NCBI GenBank assembly: GCA_035222895.1
Contig: JAVYIG010007240.1
Coordinates: 1 to 64,000 of the forward strand
Direction of reading: 5' to 3'
DNA length: 64,000 nt
Source: Strongylocentrotus droebachiensis
Taxonomy: Eukaryota; Echinodermata; Echinoidea; Camarodonta; Strongylocentrotidae
A program made the position numbers and the translations under genes. Positions 1-14,673 of this stretch are shown here, piece by piece. The first letter of the stretch is position 1. Each line of letters starts with the position of its first letter. Under the pieces are notes generated by a model. The model made no database searches. It worked only from the letters and a program-made list of their open reading frames with translations, and had not been told where the DNA came from.

Positions 1-1
1 G

Positions 2-44
<43 letters not shown>

Positions 45-45
45 G
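1..45. repeat. (GA)n microsatellite
   Basis: A nearly pure GA dinucleotide run opens the window and may continue beyond its left edge. Confidence 0.9.
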
Positions 46-2334
46 AGGGTGGACAGACCATAAACAGATGGAGAGAAAAAAGAGAATGAAATTTGGGACA
101 TCTAGAATATATTTAATTCCATTTGGGTGTTTCACCCATGAGTGAACAGCAAAATGAAGGAAAGAAGGAAAGCCTAGATGTAGTTTGAGGATAGAACTAT
201 ATTTATCTTATCAATAATCAGTCCTTTTAAATTGTGTGGGTGCTAATTGAAATATGTAACAACATGTACATCGATATCGATATATTGATGAGTACTTTTA
301 TCTAATCTTATATTTCTGTATTTAAGTCTTACATTTGTGAACGAATGCTGCCCTAATTTGACTTTTCTGACCTTTTTTTTAATTGAATTGAACGTACTTA
401 CTCTTTTTAATTTTTTTATTGAAGTGAAGTTAATTGCATGTTTTTGTCAATGAAATTTACGGTACATGGTTATTTTTATTGAAGTATGTGAAAATTTGTG
501 ATATTTTATGAAATTATGCTGTTGATCGATCAGAGAATATTTTGAAAATAAATTTTGATCTTGAATGGAAAAATGTGTGTGAATCGTATCAAAATTAATC
601 CTATGTACATACCAGAATTCTGAATTTAATTCAGGATAATCCTGATTATACAGAAATAACGATCAAAAATTGAACTTATTCAACACAATTGTAAATAATA
701 GAAGTAATCAGACATTTGTTGATCTATTACTTTCTTTGTCAATCACTTTGTTGATGGTGAATTGCCGCAGACCAAATGCCATGTTTCACATATATTTTGA
801 TACTTTTCTTATCTCACTTTTACTTTAACACTGTTTTGTATGTACATGTAGTACAGAACTCAGTTATGAAAAATAATTTTCTTTGATTCTCTGGTATATT
901 TTTATATTGTCTTCTATTTTTGGAATCATTGTCTCTCAAGGATAGAATCATACCTCTGATAAATCAACAGTCTTTCATTCTAATCAGTGTCTCAATAGAC
1001 TTAGATCGTATGATATGACAAAGTATAGATACATGCAAAGAGATGTACTTGCTTGGTGTAAATACTTTTCCATAATGCCTTGATTGTGTCTCACTCATTC
1101 TTAAGGTAAATGTTGTAGGCTTTTATAATTTAAACATTATTTTGTATGCACAAAGTGAAATGGGGAAAATGCGTGGCTGAATGATATATTTGCTTTTTGT
1201 GCTGTGCAGTGGGTGGATATCAAAGCCATCAACTATTTGATGTGATGAGAAAAACTGAAGTGATGAAGCTTGATATTTTTTATTTTTTTATTTCATGTTT
1301 TATTGATCCTTTTCATATCAAATTAAACATCACATAGTATCAACTTAAATTATGATGGATCATATAATAAAAATATAAATGATGTGAAACGTACACATGT
1401 TGATATCAAATTATATTAATGTATATGTGTTATATCCAAACTGCAACATTGATAAAGACACAGAGAGAAAGCAACAGGGTTGAAAAGACTTCAAAATTAT
1501 TGAGGTATTAAAACCATGAATGAACATGAGTATATGTTTATCGTAGACTGCCCCTTGATATAGAAACATATAAGTACTTCCTCTCCTTTTTGTTTTCTTT
1601 CTTTTTTATCCTTACAGTTACTTTGCCTGGGCTTCTTTATCTTGTCTGTGTTGGATATAACTTATTACTTATTACTAATTATGGCAACTTTATTATTAAC
1701 CTTGTATTCACATATAATGGAATGTAATTGTAAAGTAAATGGTACATCATTGTCATATACCAATTAGAAATACCTTTAATGCATCATAGAGCTATTGTAT
1801 TCCTATTTATTGCTAAAGGAGGTGTATACTAATTTGTGTGGAAACAGTACATGCATTGAGAAATACATGTAAATGTAGATGTACTCTATTGTTGTGGTAC
1901 TTATGTGATATAGAAAATGTATAATTTGTGTAATGTGTTTTGTGAGCTGTTATGTCAAACAAAATAGTACTTGCATAACACCTCCAGTGATTGGTTGGAC
2001 GTAAGGATCATAAGTTTTGTAGTAATGATATATTTAGAGAATGAATTTTCAATGATTTTGAGAACAAAAGGGCATTAAGTTTCTCTCTAAAAAAAAATAT
2101 ACATATATTATCCTATATAGTTAGCCAACTGTATACTGAAATAAGTTGCGACAAGGAAGTATATGTTTTGTTGGATGTACTGCAATTACGCTATTGAATG
2201 TAGAAGGCATCTTTACTTTGAATTATTTCAAGCATCGTAAAAGGGTATTTGCAAGGGCATTGTAAGGGTAAATGCTAATTGTTGATGTCGGTTTCCTTGT
2301 ACCTTGGTTTCTCTTTTCTTATTCACTTTAGTCA
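46..2334. other. AT-rich non-coding stretch
   Basis: No open frame with protein-like composition, no RNA gene and no clear transposon ends were seen. It lies downstream of the 3' end of the minus-strand gene and is probably intergenic. Confidence 0.5.
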
Positions 2335-2353
2335 CTTTGTCTCTCTCTCTCTT

Positions 2354-2400
<47 letters not shown>

Positions 2401-2450
2401 ATCTCCCCCCTCTCTCTCACTCAATCTCTCCCTTTCACTATCTCAATCTC
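2335..2450. repeat. (CT)n microsatellite
   Basis: CT dinucleotides interrupted by a few other bases. The Ser/Leu-rich frames crossing it follow from the repeat and are not genes. A short (TA)n run lies at about 2567-2583. Confidence 0.85.
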
Positions 2451-3339
2451 ACTCACTCTGTCTGGTTCATCTCCCTTTCCCTCTGTATTTGATTATCTCA
2501 TTTTCTCATACCTTCTGTATTTTAGATTCCATAGAACAAACCACATTGTTCTCAGTGTGCATGAATATATATATATATATATATTCATGCCAATGTTAGT
2601 AAAATATGTGTTCATGCGAGCATTCAAGTTTCTAATACCAGTATATTTTTGAAAATATACTATCTTTGTGCAATTTTCCATCATCACTACTTAATATGTG
2701 TTAAGATATGCTGAATTTTGTATATTGTACATTCATGTAATATTCCACATGATGAACTTGATATCAAATATGTTTAACATGATTGTTCATGTGGTAAGAG
2801 GGTCAATCCAACTAATCTGATTAATTTTAATATATTTTTGCCAAGTAGCTACGGTATACTGAAATGTCAAATAGGCTGAATATTTTTTCTGCAAGAATAG
2901 AGTGGGGCAGACATATATATGAGTTTGATACTAGTGTGTGTACATGCCACTCCAAATTTGTCATCTGTTCACAGTACTTAAAGCAGTACTTGGAAATGAA
3001 TAAGCATCCCATGTGCCACTTGGTCATTTTCACAAAAATTAACAACATTTCATGAATGCTCTTTACTGCAGTTAGATAGATTGATGCACAATTTAACCAT
3101 GTATGATAACTATTTTTTATTTTCTTAAAAGAAATGCAATGATAAAGGAAGAGCTGTGAAGCTTTAGGTGCATTAGTTCCCCCTGTCTCAATGTTACATA
3201 GATGTACAGAGCATGGAGCAGGTACACCCATCCCTGCTACAGGCTCTTTATAGATTACCTAAGCACACTTACAACTTTATTTCATTAACAACACTGAAAA
3301 TATCTTCTTCCTAAGAGACAGGCTCTAACGTTGTAACTC

Positions 3340-3530
3340 TTGATAGAGGGTGAAACCTGCGTTAGCGACCACCTGTATAGAAAGGCGACCCGTCTATAAA
3401 GACCACATTTTCTGTTTTCCTTGAATAGTGTTTCTCTTTGAAATGTGTACTAAAAGAACCTGCCTATAAAGACCACTTTTCTTATCTCCCTTGAGCAGTC
3501 TTTATAGACGGGTGTGACCGCACTGTGTAA
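3340..3530. mobile_element. degenerate DNA-transposon fragment with repeated words
   Basis: The words CTATAAAGACCAC and CTGTATAGAAAGGCGACC recur three times on the plus strand (about 3365, 3400 and 3460). One copy is inverted near the right edge, where CTTTATAGACGGGTGTGACC precedes CACTGTGTAAC. This resembles the word-filled ends of non-autonomous DNA transposons common in marine invertebrates. No target duplication was identified, so the family is not named. Confidence 0.4.
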
Positions 3531-4879
3531 CATTGTTGAATTCAGAGTACATGTAGCATACTAGCATAAGATTTAAAATCACCAACTGTAAATCAAAGAT
3601 TATTGTACTCAATGGTCTTATTTTCAGTGAATCCATTCTCTGTTATTTTATTGAAAACATATATGTACACTTCACAAAAGAATGTTATACAAAATAACAA
3701 GTATAGAAATCTGTACAACTCTTATATACAAATCAAAAGTTGATGTAGGCAGTAGGCACTATTAAATACCACAACTCTGCCTTACAACTTGTGTACTTGT
3801 GCTAATGTGGAAATAGAATGATGTCATGGGCAGCTACATAATGTATGTATTGTTCCTGTTAGTATCTGCATGATGCACTGTGTAATGTATTGTACTAGTT
3901 ATGCAGATATATCTGTTCATATTCGTCTTTTTAAAAGGGCAATTTCTCCATTTTCTTCTTGTCAGTTTTAGATGAATTAATGTATCACACAAGAAGTTAC
4001 AAATCTATTATTTGAAAAGATTTTTGAATGCTTTTTAAAATTGAGTGTATTACAGGTACTCTGTTATAATCACTGATTTGACTTGGGAAACAATAAATTT
4101 GCTTGATCATTGTGGGATAATTCTAGTACTTCACAACAACAGAGATTATAATGATCAGTTGCATGAGTCTATGTTGTGGGAAATTTTCTATCGAATCATA
4201 CTTTATTTATCTACAGAAGGTGATGATTTCTACAAACAATTGATTGATATTAAATTTGAAAAAACTCATCTTTCCTTTCCGAGCCTTTATTTGTGGTTTT
4301 GTAATGAACGTCATAAACAATTTGATTATTTCAGAAATGAGATTTTGGGCAATGCCCTACATTATGTCCCATGCATGTTTTGCTTTTTCATTTATTTCAT
4401 CCAAAAATGAAAATCTCTTGATATGACAATTGACCCATAGTTCCCTCTGATATAAATACTGTTAATCGGTATACCAATAGTAATATCAGTAGATATTTTA
4501 TGTGATGATATAATAATAATAATAATAATTGCCCTTTTGAGGAAAGAATGATAGCTCACCAATAGCAAGATGAACTTGTTTTTTTAGGGAAACTGAAATC
4601 TTAGCTCGACAAAATATGTAATGTTCGAAGAACAATGAGAGAAATTACTATCTCCAGCGAATAGAACCATTCTTCATTTGTATATGTACAATCAAATAAA
4701 AATCAGTGAACACTTTTCAGAATAAGAATTTGAAATAGCCCTCTACGATTTGTGCATTAATTTCCAATATAGCAGAAAACCTTTGAAATTATGAAACTTT
4801 GCATAAGCTTGCATTTCCTGCATATTTCAGAGTACTATTGATAGATGGCTTGTTGCAGTAATTACATATTTACCATATG
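3531..4879. other. non-coding DNA downstream of the gene
   Basis: AT-rich sequence with a short (ATA)n run near 4510. The two short plus-strand frames between 4045 and 4426 show no recognisable domain or splice context and were not accepted as genes. Confidence 0.45.
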
Positions 4880-4885
4880 TTTATT
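4880..4885 (-). terminator. candidate polyadenylation signal of the ADAMTSL5-like gene
   Basis: The plus strand reads TTTATT, which is AATAAA on the minus strand, about 225 bases after the stop codon. It is the closest canonical hexamer I saw. The hexamer is common in AT-rich DNA, so transcript ends would be needed to confirm it. Confidence 0.35.
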
Positions 4886-5109
4886 TCTTGTTCTGAACAA
4901 CGATTGATAGATAAATAATGAAAAGCAATTCTAGAAATACAGATCTAATCCAGAAGATAAAATAAAATAACCATTTTCACCATGGAAGAGGCACATCAAA
5001 TCAGGGTGGTTTCTCAAGTATTATGATGATATTGAGCACATCAACAAGAAGTACACAAATCAATTTGCATCATATCCTAGCAGCATGTTATACAGTTTCT
5101 TTCCATTTT

Positions 5110-5429
5110 TCAGAGGAATTTAGAGCAAATGGACTCTTCTTTCCTCTGCAGACGATTCCAAGATTCTCTTAATCCTGGTTTGTACTTTACGACCAAGTTT
5201 TCCCGCTCTAACGTGAGTCTACTCTCGCCTGACTCAAGGCTTGTGACTCGATCACCTGTGGAGATGTATCGACTGCCTGTTCGTAGCTTAGGACATGGAC
5301 ATGAGTTGGTGACCCATAGATACTCGCGACGGTTCAGTTGCATGTTGTTCTTGAAGCTCTCCTCGATGGCGACGTCGTACCGCGTTTCACCGTTGATCGC
5401 TGTCTGGCCGACCACCTCGAATAAGATTG
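5110..5429 (-). CDS. ADAMTSL5: ADAMTSL5 exon 12: NTR module and stop
   Basis: A 320-base terminal exon (acceptor TAATTTCCAG) ending in TGA at 5112-5110. It encodes ETRYDVAI, FKNNMQLNRREYLWV and NSCPCPKL, resembling ETRYEVRI, YKNR..LR.REYVW and HCPCP of the vertebrate ADAMTSL5 NTR. The last cysteine sits five residues from the C-terminus. In the vertebrate protein this module contributes to heparin binding; that is family knowledge, not visible here. Confidence 0.94.
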
Positions 5430-8400
5430 CTGGAAATTAGATGAGAAATAATTTGTGTTTAAACGGTTTATGATGATGAAAAATAATAGCTGATTAATAG
5501 GAATAACGTGTCAAAATGTTTTAACAATCACGACTGTTTATTTTAACCAACTTCTTTTTTAATGCCAAATGAAAAGTAAAATGTAGAACAAAACCTAAAC
5601 AGATACTCACCATATGATCCTCCGCAGAAGTGCTCTGCGCGGCCTTTCACCCGTTTGCATTTACCGCACTTCTCTGTATATATAAATGACATTGAGAAGA
5701 AAAGAAAACATCATGTAGGAGAAGAGCAATACATACAAAAATAGAAAGAAAGAACATAACAAATAAACATGTTATTACAAAATGTTTTTTATGAGCCATT
5801 CTTTCGAGATTGTCATTCATAACCATCTTGTGTATACCTGCATACAAAATAAGTAGATTTTTCTGTGGTTATTTTTTCCTAATAATTTTGGTGACAGCAT
5901 CGTCAAAATGACCAAGAAAGTTTCAACAAAAGACATTAAAAGGATCATTTTCCTTGTTATTTCTTTATGTATGTGTTTTGTTTTTTATGATACATGTTTT
6001 TGTATTGGTTCAAGTATCTACTAATATTCCCGACATAATACATTATACATTTATATCCTTTTGGTATGCGTTCCTTTAAAAATAGCCTTTATTTGTATAC
6101 ATGCGTCATTCTATGCTGAATAAGTTCTCACCTTTTCTTGATTTGTTGTTCTTGTTATTCCCTTTGGTCTGTTTATCAGAACTCTTTAATGCTGGTCTTT
6201 TCTCATCGCGTGCTGGTAAAGATGGTGGAGTTTCTTCTTGTTGAGGCACTTGCTTTTTATTCGTCGACTCTGTTCATATTTCATAAACAATCAAAATATC
6301 ATGAGAAAGATGGGTCTGTAATAGTTCTGATTTTAGGAGGCCCATAGTATTTCAATTTCTTGTATCAGATTCCGTGCATAATTGGAAAGATTACCCTTAG
6401 ACAAATTTAGAATAGATACCCTATATATGGACGGTCGCCCTCGGATAATTGCTACCTTTTTAATTTCGTACCCTGTTTAAGAAGGGACAGTGTGTTTCTG
6501 GTGCATGCACAGGTGTTAGTTGTCCTACAATCGTTACATATTATTCTGGCTTATTGCCAGGCTTAACACATTTTCTCAATTAGCAAAATTGACCTTCCAA
6601 TTCGTTTTGATTCATTCGACGTGTTCTCTCAATACATGAAACATGTTTAGATTGCCAAAGATAAGAATATCTACTAGCCTACGATCATAACAAAATATAG
6701 ATAAATAAGGTATTAATCAGAGGCAATTATAAAAGAATAAGTTTGGGGCAGGGGCTTATATGGTTATTGTATTCGATTTCTACTGGGCATCACTTAAATC
6801 CAGTTATGATGGGGGGGGGGGGAATTGTTTGGAGACCCAAAGATAATATTGTGGGTGGCATGAGCCCCCACCACCCACCCCCTCCAAACCGCTACTGTTC
6901 TATAACTCTCAGATCATTAAAAGTAAACATACCCATTGTTCCAAATTTCCTTTTTTCTGGTGTTGCAGATAGCTCTGGTATGAATGGAAGCATCTGTATC
7001 TCATTGTTATAGTTGATGCTATGTATTTCATTATCATTAGTCTTCGGTGGAAGCCAATATTCGTACTCCACGCCGGGGTTACGCTCTCGAAATATGATCT
7101 GTAAAGGGTGAACCAAAGTGAAGCATTCAAAGAAAATAATACGTGATCAAACTATCATAATGGAATACGAATAGCTACAAAATGATGTTTGCCATTGACT
7201 GTAAGGGACCTATGTTACTTTGATATCATACAAAAATGCATGAAACTACTTTTTATTTATATGTGAAGAATTGTAAGATAAATAGATAATGTAAAACTTA
7301 TTGTACATAAACAAGACATTAGATTTAGCCATTGGTATACATTAAGCAACATAACTTTGATATTTTCCCTTTGTATTGCCGAAATATCCAACAAGTACAT
7401 GATATAACAGGGCAATAACTGTAGAAAATATAAAAAATAAAATACTTAAAATGTATCAAAGTATCTGTGTATGGTGTTAAAACTTAAAATACATGTAAAT
7501 AATCCTAATTTAATGCATAGTGACCTAATCCTTCAAAACAAAACATGAGACAACCTTTTTCGGACCGAAATTGAGAGAACAAATGAATTGCTAGTGTAAT
7601 GTACAATTTTAAAAAGGCAAGGTCAATGATAACGATAATATTAAATATGTTATTACGATGTAAGGTGAACAATTATTTAAAGTGGGTCTGTACCATGAGG
7701 TTAAGTGAACTGTTTAGAGGACCCTCCGCAATCACATTTTCAAATCCATCGTTCATTCTATCATATAATATAGATGTACCAGCCGCTTCGTAGCTTCCAG
7801 GCCAGCTGATAGTCCAATCGCCATTCAATATAAATTTATTCGACTCGTCCTTTAAAGCTGTGAAAGAGAAGAAAGTGTGTTTCAAGAGTTTTATCAGAAT
7901 AAGAAGTAATGAGGAATTTTCGGAATATACTTCTTTTGTAGGAATGCATGGCATTCACAATCAAGTATTAGGTTTACTTTCATCAAAATAATTTGCAAAT
8001 GTTTTTAGTCAAACGAAAGTTTTATATATCTGTTTTTAGGGGTGTTTGTTTTGTGATTGTTGTTTTGTTATGCTTTGTTTTTAGTTTGTTTGCCTGTTTG
8101 TTTTTGTAAGTTAACGACCCTCTCTCTTCCTATAACGTCAGCAACCACCCTCCTTTTTCATGCATTGCCATGCCATATTATATTTTGGAACACAGTTGAT
8201 AGCCATGATGATGTACCATCATGGAGTAATGCGTATCATTTATCTCTCCTTATCCACTTCTATCCAATTTTTAACAAATGAATTGTGTCACGGAAAAATC
8301 CAAGCAATTTTGTCCCATACGCTATACCGATCACATCAATTTTGTTAGCATCCATGATCATTGTAATAAGTGAAAGACCAGATGTGAAGTGAAATGATAT

Positions 8401-9287
8401 GATATAAAATTACACATTTAGTTGAAATTCTTTTATCCTGATTGTCTGCTCTCTATATATGTATGTTACTTTTGTTAAGTGCTTTGAGAACTCACTCTGA
8501 TTTGCTTAGCTCCACATACTTTGTAACATGACTTGTGAGACACACAATGACCAAATAATATCGACCTGCCCTCGCATGTTCGTGTCGTCATAGTCAATAA
8601 GGTGTCAATATTGTGAGCATTCATCACGGATACGGGGAGGGGGCCGGGCGAAGTAATTCTTGTGATCATGCTCATTATCATGATACTAACCTATGTAATT
8701 GAGTCCACTCTTATCATTGATCCTGATGTTAGTAGCTCCAGCTGGTATCGAACCAATCTTGCTATACCTGTAGTAGCCTAGGTGAATAAAATAATGAAAT
8801 GAAAATATGGCTCATAATTTTACACGGCTGTTATCATGATTTCGTGGAATGCCACATTGTTGAACACAAAACATAAAAGATAATACAGACAATAGCCTAC
8901 TAATATGGGCAGTTTGTAGCGTTAGCATCATTTTATCAGTGAGATTATACCTTTTGTAGAACGAAATAATTGGGCATGAACAAAATTACTTTTTGAATGA
9001 TGAATGTTTTCCCCAGCAATAGGCTAGTAAATTTCATAGATTTACCTTAAATTATAATAAAGCCTTCCATAGCTTTAAATGCAGAGTATTCGTATAACAC
9101 AAATTATATTCTTGTTCTTCTTTTCGTTTTATTGTGAGAGCATTAAGGTCCCATGCAGGGGCGTACGCAGGGGGGGGGGGGGGGTTTGGGGGTTCAAACC
9201 CCCCCCCCCTTTGGTATTTTAATGTATGTAAACCCCCCCTAAAAAAACCTAAAACCCCCCCCCCTTTGGTATTTTTTTTTTTTGTAT

Positions 9288-9325
<38 letters not shown>

Positions 9326-9432
9326 ACCCACGGCTAACCTAAATAAGGTGACCTTACCCCCCCCCCCAACGCTAAAAAATGTCAAATTTTGAAATTTTGA
9401 GACCAAAAAAAAAAAAAAAAAAGTGTCCGCTT

Positions 9433-9477
<45 letters not shown>

Positions 9478-12400
9478 ACTTAGCGACTTTTCGGCCGGCT
9501 GAGTCGTTGCGATTTTTTTTTTGACCTCCAAAAAAAAAAAAAGTCCGCTTACCCCCCCCCCCCCCCCCCCCCCCCCCCCCACTGAGCGACTTTTCGGCCG
9601 GCGCGATTTTCAAATTTTCGGGAGCAAAATATTTTAAAACCCCCCCCTTGAAACAATCCTGCGTACGCCCCTGGTCCCATGTCACATACCTTTGACTGGA
9701 TATTCATCAGTGTATACATTTCTCACGAATCCACATGTATCATTGAGTCCTCCACATACACCACACGAATCCTTGGTCAGATTGGAGTGTAGCACACCAC
9801 CACATCCAACTTTCTATGTCAAATACAGAAAGACAAGATTCAGAAGAGACATATCCAAAAGCATTATGAATGAACTGCAAAGGTTTAAATTGATCAAATG
9901 TTTGAAAAACACATTAATCAAGGTTATTTGTTGATTGAAGAACGGGTGGTGTACCCCCCCCCCCCCCCCCCACCAGTGCAACTGAACAGAACCTTCTTTA
10001 ATACTCTGAATAGCAGATAATAACAATATTTTGGAACGAATGGACTTTTCTATCACTGCTTGGATTGATTTTTTCTTATAATTCTGTATTATTATAAACT
10101 TACAACACATTTTCCACTGATGCACATGTCCCGATCCTCAAATCGACAACGCGTTCCATCCAGTACTCTGCCAAAAGTATACATGTAAGCTCCATCAGAT
10201 GTATGGCATACTAACTCACATTCCTCTTGAGCTGTAACGGAATTAAGAAAAACAAACATTTATGGGATCATTATTAAGATCAGACACCGTTACACAGTTG
10301 GACTTTATCCTGTAGTAATTAAACCTGTAAGGCGTAAATAAGACATAGACTGAGATGTCACTGTGTGCCCACGAGAGCTAAAGAATGGTTAGCTAACGGG
10401 TCTAGCTATATTGAAACGTTAGTGACGCCTCTCCCTATTGAAAGAAAACTATGATTAAGAATAATTAATAAAAGTATTGCTGATTTTTATAGCGCTCAAA
10501 TCCACTAGGCAAGCTACTCAAAGTGTTCAAGTTTTACAGGCTCTGTATAGGCTATAGGCTACCGATTTCGGCGTTCAGTTCAATTAATACCTTCCTACCG
10601 GTATTTCATTAATTGTTTTTGCCAAAAGGTCATTAGTGCCGCGCCGGGGCTCGCATCTCTAATCAAGTGTTTAATCCACTTAACTTCGACATCACTACGA
10701 AACCGGTTATACTTGATATAATTCAGGTGATAATGTGAAAGCTCTGTAAGTAGGTCCTTTATTAAGTGAAATATAATTAGTATTGAATGGGGTTTTCCTG
10801 CAAGGCAAGGACGATTGTCGATAGAGTCCATGGAGAACTCGGTTTGCGTCATCAGGCCAACCTTATCTTTTAAAATCATGGTACAGATCCTGAAATCTCA
10901 CCTGTACTCAATACAGTTTCTATTTGCCATAAAAGGAATTGTTTCTCACTTTCTTAACAATCATGGCCCAGGAGTACTCAGGAAACCTTAACGGCACAAT
11001 AACTAAGGACGTCAAAATCTTACTTCCCACCTCAAGTGTTTCAAGTTTCAAGTTTCAAGTTTTATTTATCTTTCTTTCATAACACACATTACAAATATGA
11101 CATGAATATAGCAAGTGAACAGAATATGGCGTTACAATAGAAAGACGAGGTGACCTTGGTTGAAAGCAAGGCTTGTGGATTTAAGGTCCCTCATGAGAAG
11201 CTAATGAGTATGTCCTAAAAGAACAAACTCGTCAGATAAGAATAATGCGTACATTTAAATGCTTACAAACTAAACTAACTAAACAACTGAGAAAATATAA
11301 ACATAAATACGTACAATAAAATCTACTGACTACTAAATAATGGCTATAGACAAGAGGAACAGGAATATACTACGAGCAACGGGACTGAAACACAGACAAA
11401 AACTAAACAAGACAGACAGATGAATAGATTTAAGAAACGAGAGTAGAATTATGCTGACCTATATAGCAAATAATTTTCTTAAATATTGATCACAACTATT
11501 GTGTATATATACAATTCGACGTGCTGCATAGTTTTTAAAGAGGTGCTGCGGAGCGTTGTTCAAAGTAGGGTTGTTTTGATTTGATTTGTTTTTTATTTTG
11601 GGGGAGGAACATTCAGGAGTATAAAGTGAATATTTTTGGGTTGATTAATTAGGTCTTATTGGTTGGTGATCGTCACCCACACGAGGCTGTATGGTGACGA
11701 AGAGGAATACACTTTTTGTATTAAATCACGGTACCACAAAATGAAGGATGGGAAATCATATCTCATTATCTACGCGGATGGAGTATTTACTTATTTTGGT
11801 ACTTTTCTCGCAAAAGGGACATTTTTTATGTTAACCCGGCTATGGGCATATGAGCCTGCCCCCTTCCTTGTCCCTGTAAAACCATTTCTTCTCCTCCAAA
11901 AGTAGGTGCAGCTATTTTTGAAAGATCGCTTACTCGTTTACCCACACATGACTGTTTTTTATTTTTGATGGATTGCTATATGGTACACACCTTCAGAATG
12001 AAATTTAATGCACATGAGAATTAAACACAAAATGGATTAACCTACTTACAAACATGAAAAATTCCTTTCCTTTTTCAATTTGGCGCATGTTACTATGATT
12101 GTAATTTTCTTCAGGCAAAGGAACATGAAATCAAGGCCATTAAATGGTCTTTTTAACCTAGGTGACATTTTGAATTTGATCACTGATTGCACGGAAAACG
12201 AAATATCAAAGCAACAAAATAGTAAGTGAAACCCTTGATCTTTTTGTTCTGTCAAAATCAATTCTTAAAATGGAGGTCAGCCTTTAAAGGTATAGTTTGC
12301 ATGCACCTGGGAGGCAAATGTAAAAAATAATACATTCTGCACTATTTGTTTGACTGCTGCAACTCTATATATTTATTTCAAGACATATGTTAGACAATGA

Positions 12401-14642
12401 TCATTTCAACAACTGAAATTGAATGTTTCTTTGAAATCCGATAACACTTGAAAATAGTCATACAAATTAAACTTATGGGTACGTGCGTATGTAAAGTGCT
12501 TTTGTCATGCCTTTTGACTTACTTCAAGAGGGGAATTGGGGGCACTGAAATGTTTCAAAAACGAGAAATCTTCGAGATGACTTGGTTATGATACATTGAG
12601 GTGCAAACTTCTCAGTTGATATTGTTTTTGTTCAAGCTTTGACAAGGGGGGGGGGCTTTAACATAATTGAGAACGACACTTTAAACGTTCTGCTACTTCC
12701 TTCCTTAGAAAACAAAACCATGTATTAATAAATCAAAGTGTTGCTCTACACAATGATATCTGGATACCTGGATTGTGAAACAGTCACGCCGTCACACCAG
12801 CATACAAGACAGGGGTGTGGGGATGGGAAGGTCTGCATAATTTGGTATACTTTGGATCGCAAACTTTCCATTTTAAATGTAGTAGGAATTCATAGTTTTT
12901 TGTCCATGCACGTGCCTTAAGAATATACCAACAATCTTTCAAAATGAATTTGAATACTTACAGTTGTATACTGGTAGCCATTCTCTGATTATATTCCCTT
13001 GAACATCACGCTGGTTAAAGACAGCACATTGAGCAGATCGGTAGTCCAGATGATGATCGGGACATTCCTATGAATACCAGATACGAAGGATTGAGGATAT
13101 CATTTGGAACTTGTTAGAATATTATAGCCTTTTTATTTGTGAAGTTAAACATCGTTTTCTTTTTCTCATGTATTTCGTATGTTGCAGCAGGGTGTCATTG
13201 CAAAGTAGTGTTTTTTAGCTGAATGACCCACCCTACTTTTTAAAGAGAACATGAATAAATAAATAATTAATTAATTAATTAATTAATAAATAAATTAAAG
13301 GGCTCCACCCTCTGCCCGCAAGAAGGCCGTATAAGAGCGTTTTACTGTCAATGAATTGTGATTGTATCTTTATGCTGAATCATTAAAGGAATCTTGTTTT
13401 CTGATTTACTCAATATGTATTTTTTCTAAAATACCTTTTTATAATCAGCTGGACGAGTATCGCGCCAGAGCCCTGTATTAGAAACATATGCGATTGAATA
13501 AAATTTGATCATAACTTGGTATCAGTCGCAACCCTGAGCTAAATAGATAGGAGTTTGCAAGCATGCGATTAGCTGAAGGATCTACGATAAATTCGGATCA
13601 ATCGCAACCCTTCTTAAGACGGGGGCCCAGGTTTACATCGTTAAATGTGTTACATGGATTATTTATCTGAGTATAACATTACATTCAAGTTGTTTGGAGT
13701 GTTTTGTTTCTTAACTTCATTAAATTCTAGCAGATATATAGGCTACAAAATAATAATAAATGAAATAAGAGAGAGTTTTAAGTAGTTTAGTATACCTTAG
13801 TGTTACATGTTTGATACTGTCTCCTGTCTCCCGGGCAGGTAATGGCTCTCGTCATGTACCTCATCGGAAGCCTGATCATGGACCAAACAAACAAACAAAC
13901 AAACACAAATGTATTTTAAAACATCAGAAATTCGATATTACATTCTCACTACAACATGAAACCTGTCTGGAAATAAATTATTTTCAATGACATTATTAAA
14001 GATAATGTAACTGTGACATACCTTTAATAAACCTAACATTTTTCATTGTTCGTTTGTTGTTGTTCTTGTTGATGTTTTTTGTTTGTTTGGGGGGGGGGGG
14101 TGTTTTACATCATTTGTCGGGGAAAGTTGTTGTACGAAATACCAGTGTAGCACTTGACTCATTCTTTTATTTGTAGAGGTGTTGTGGTCGAGTGGATACG
14201 TCGCCGGACTGTCGATCACAAGGTCCGCGGTTCGAGTCCCGCCGCCGCACTAATGTCCTTTGGCAAGATATTGATCTACATTTGCCACACTCCACCCAGG
14301 TGAAGTAAATGGGTACCTGGTAGGAATTTATTCCTTGAAATGCTAGAGCGCTATAATGGCAGCACAGCTAAAGCCGGGGTAATAATATCCAAGTTATGTC
14401 ATGCGCAGTTGAGTATATACATATAGAAACTGCGCATTATAAAATTTACAATTATTATTAATTATTATTATTATTTAGGACAGATTGGCGATGAAAATGA
14501 TCCAGATTATTTCGGTGTACAATTTCATCGATCACAGAATGTTTCACAGGATAAACTTCTAGAAGAATGAAAGGGGCTAACCATGTAATCTTCTCAGGAT
14601 CTTGTGGATACACTTGGTTACGCCACCCACCCCCCCCCCCCC

Positions 14643-14673
<31 letters not shown>

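Noticed and set aside
2279-2599. 106-codon Ser/Leu-rich plus-strand frame
   Set aside because: Generated by the CT microsatellite; no domain or splice support.
5129-5440. 103-codon plus-strand frame opposite the last ADAMTSL5 exon
   Set aside because: Antisense shadow; the minus-strand frame has clear NTR homology.
9382-9685. Poly-Gly frames
   Set aside because: They lie inside the hAT MITE and are encoded by its G/C homopolymers.
14185-14250. Possible functional tRNA gene
   Set aside because: A and B boxes are good, but the sequence continues into a SINE body with a GCGCTATA and (ATT)n tail shared by other copies.
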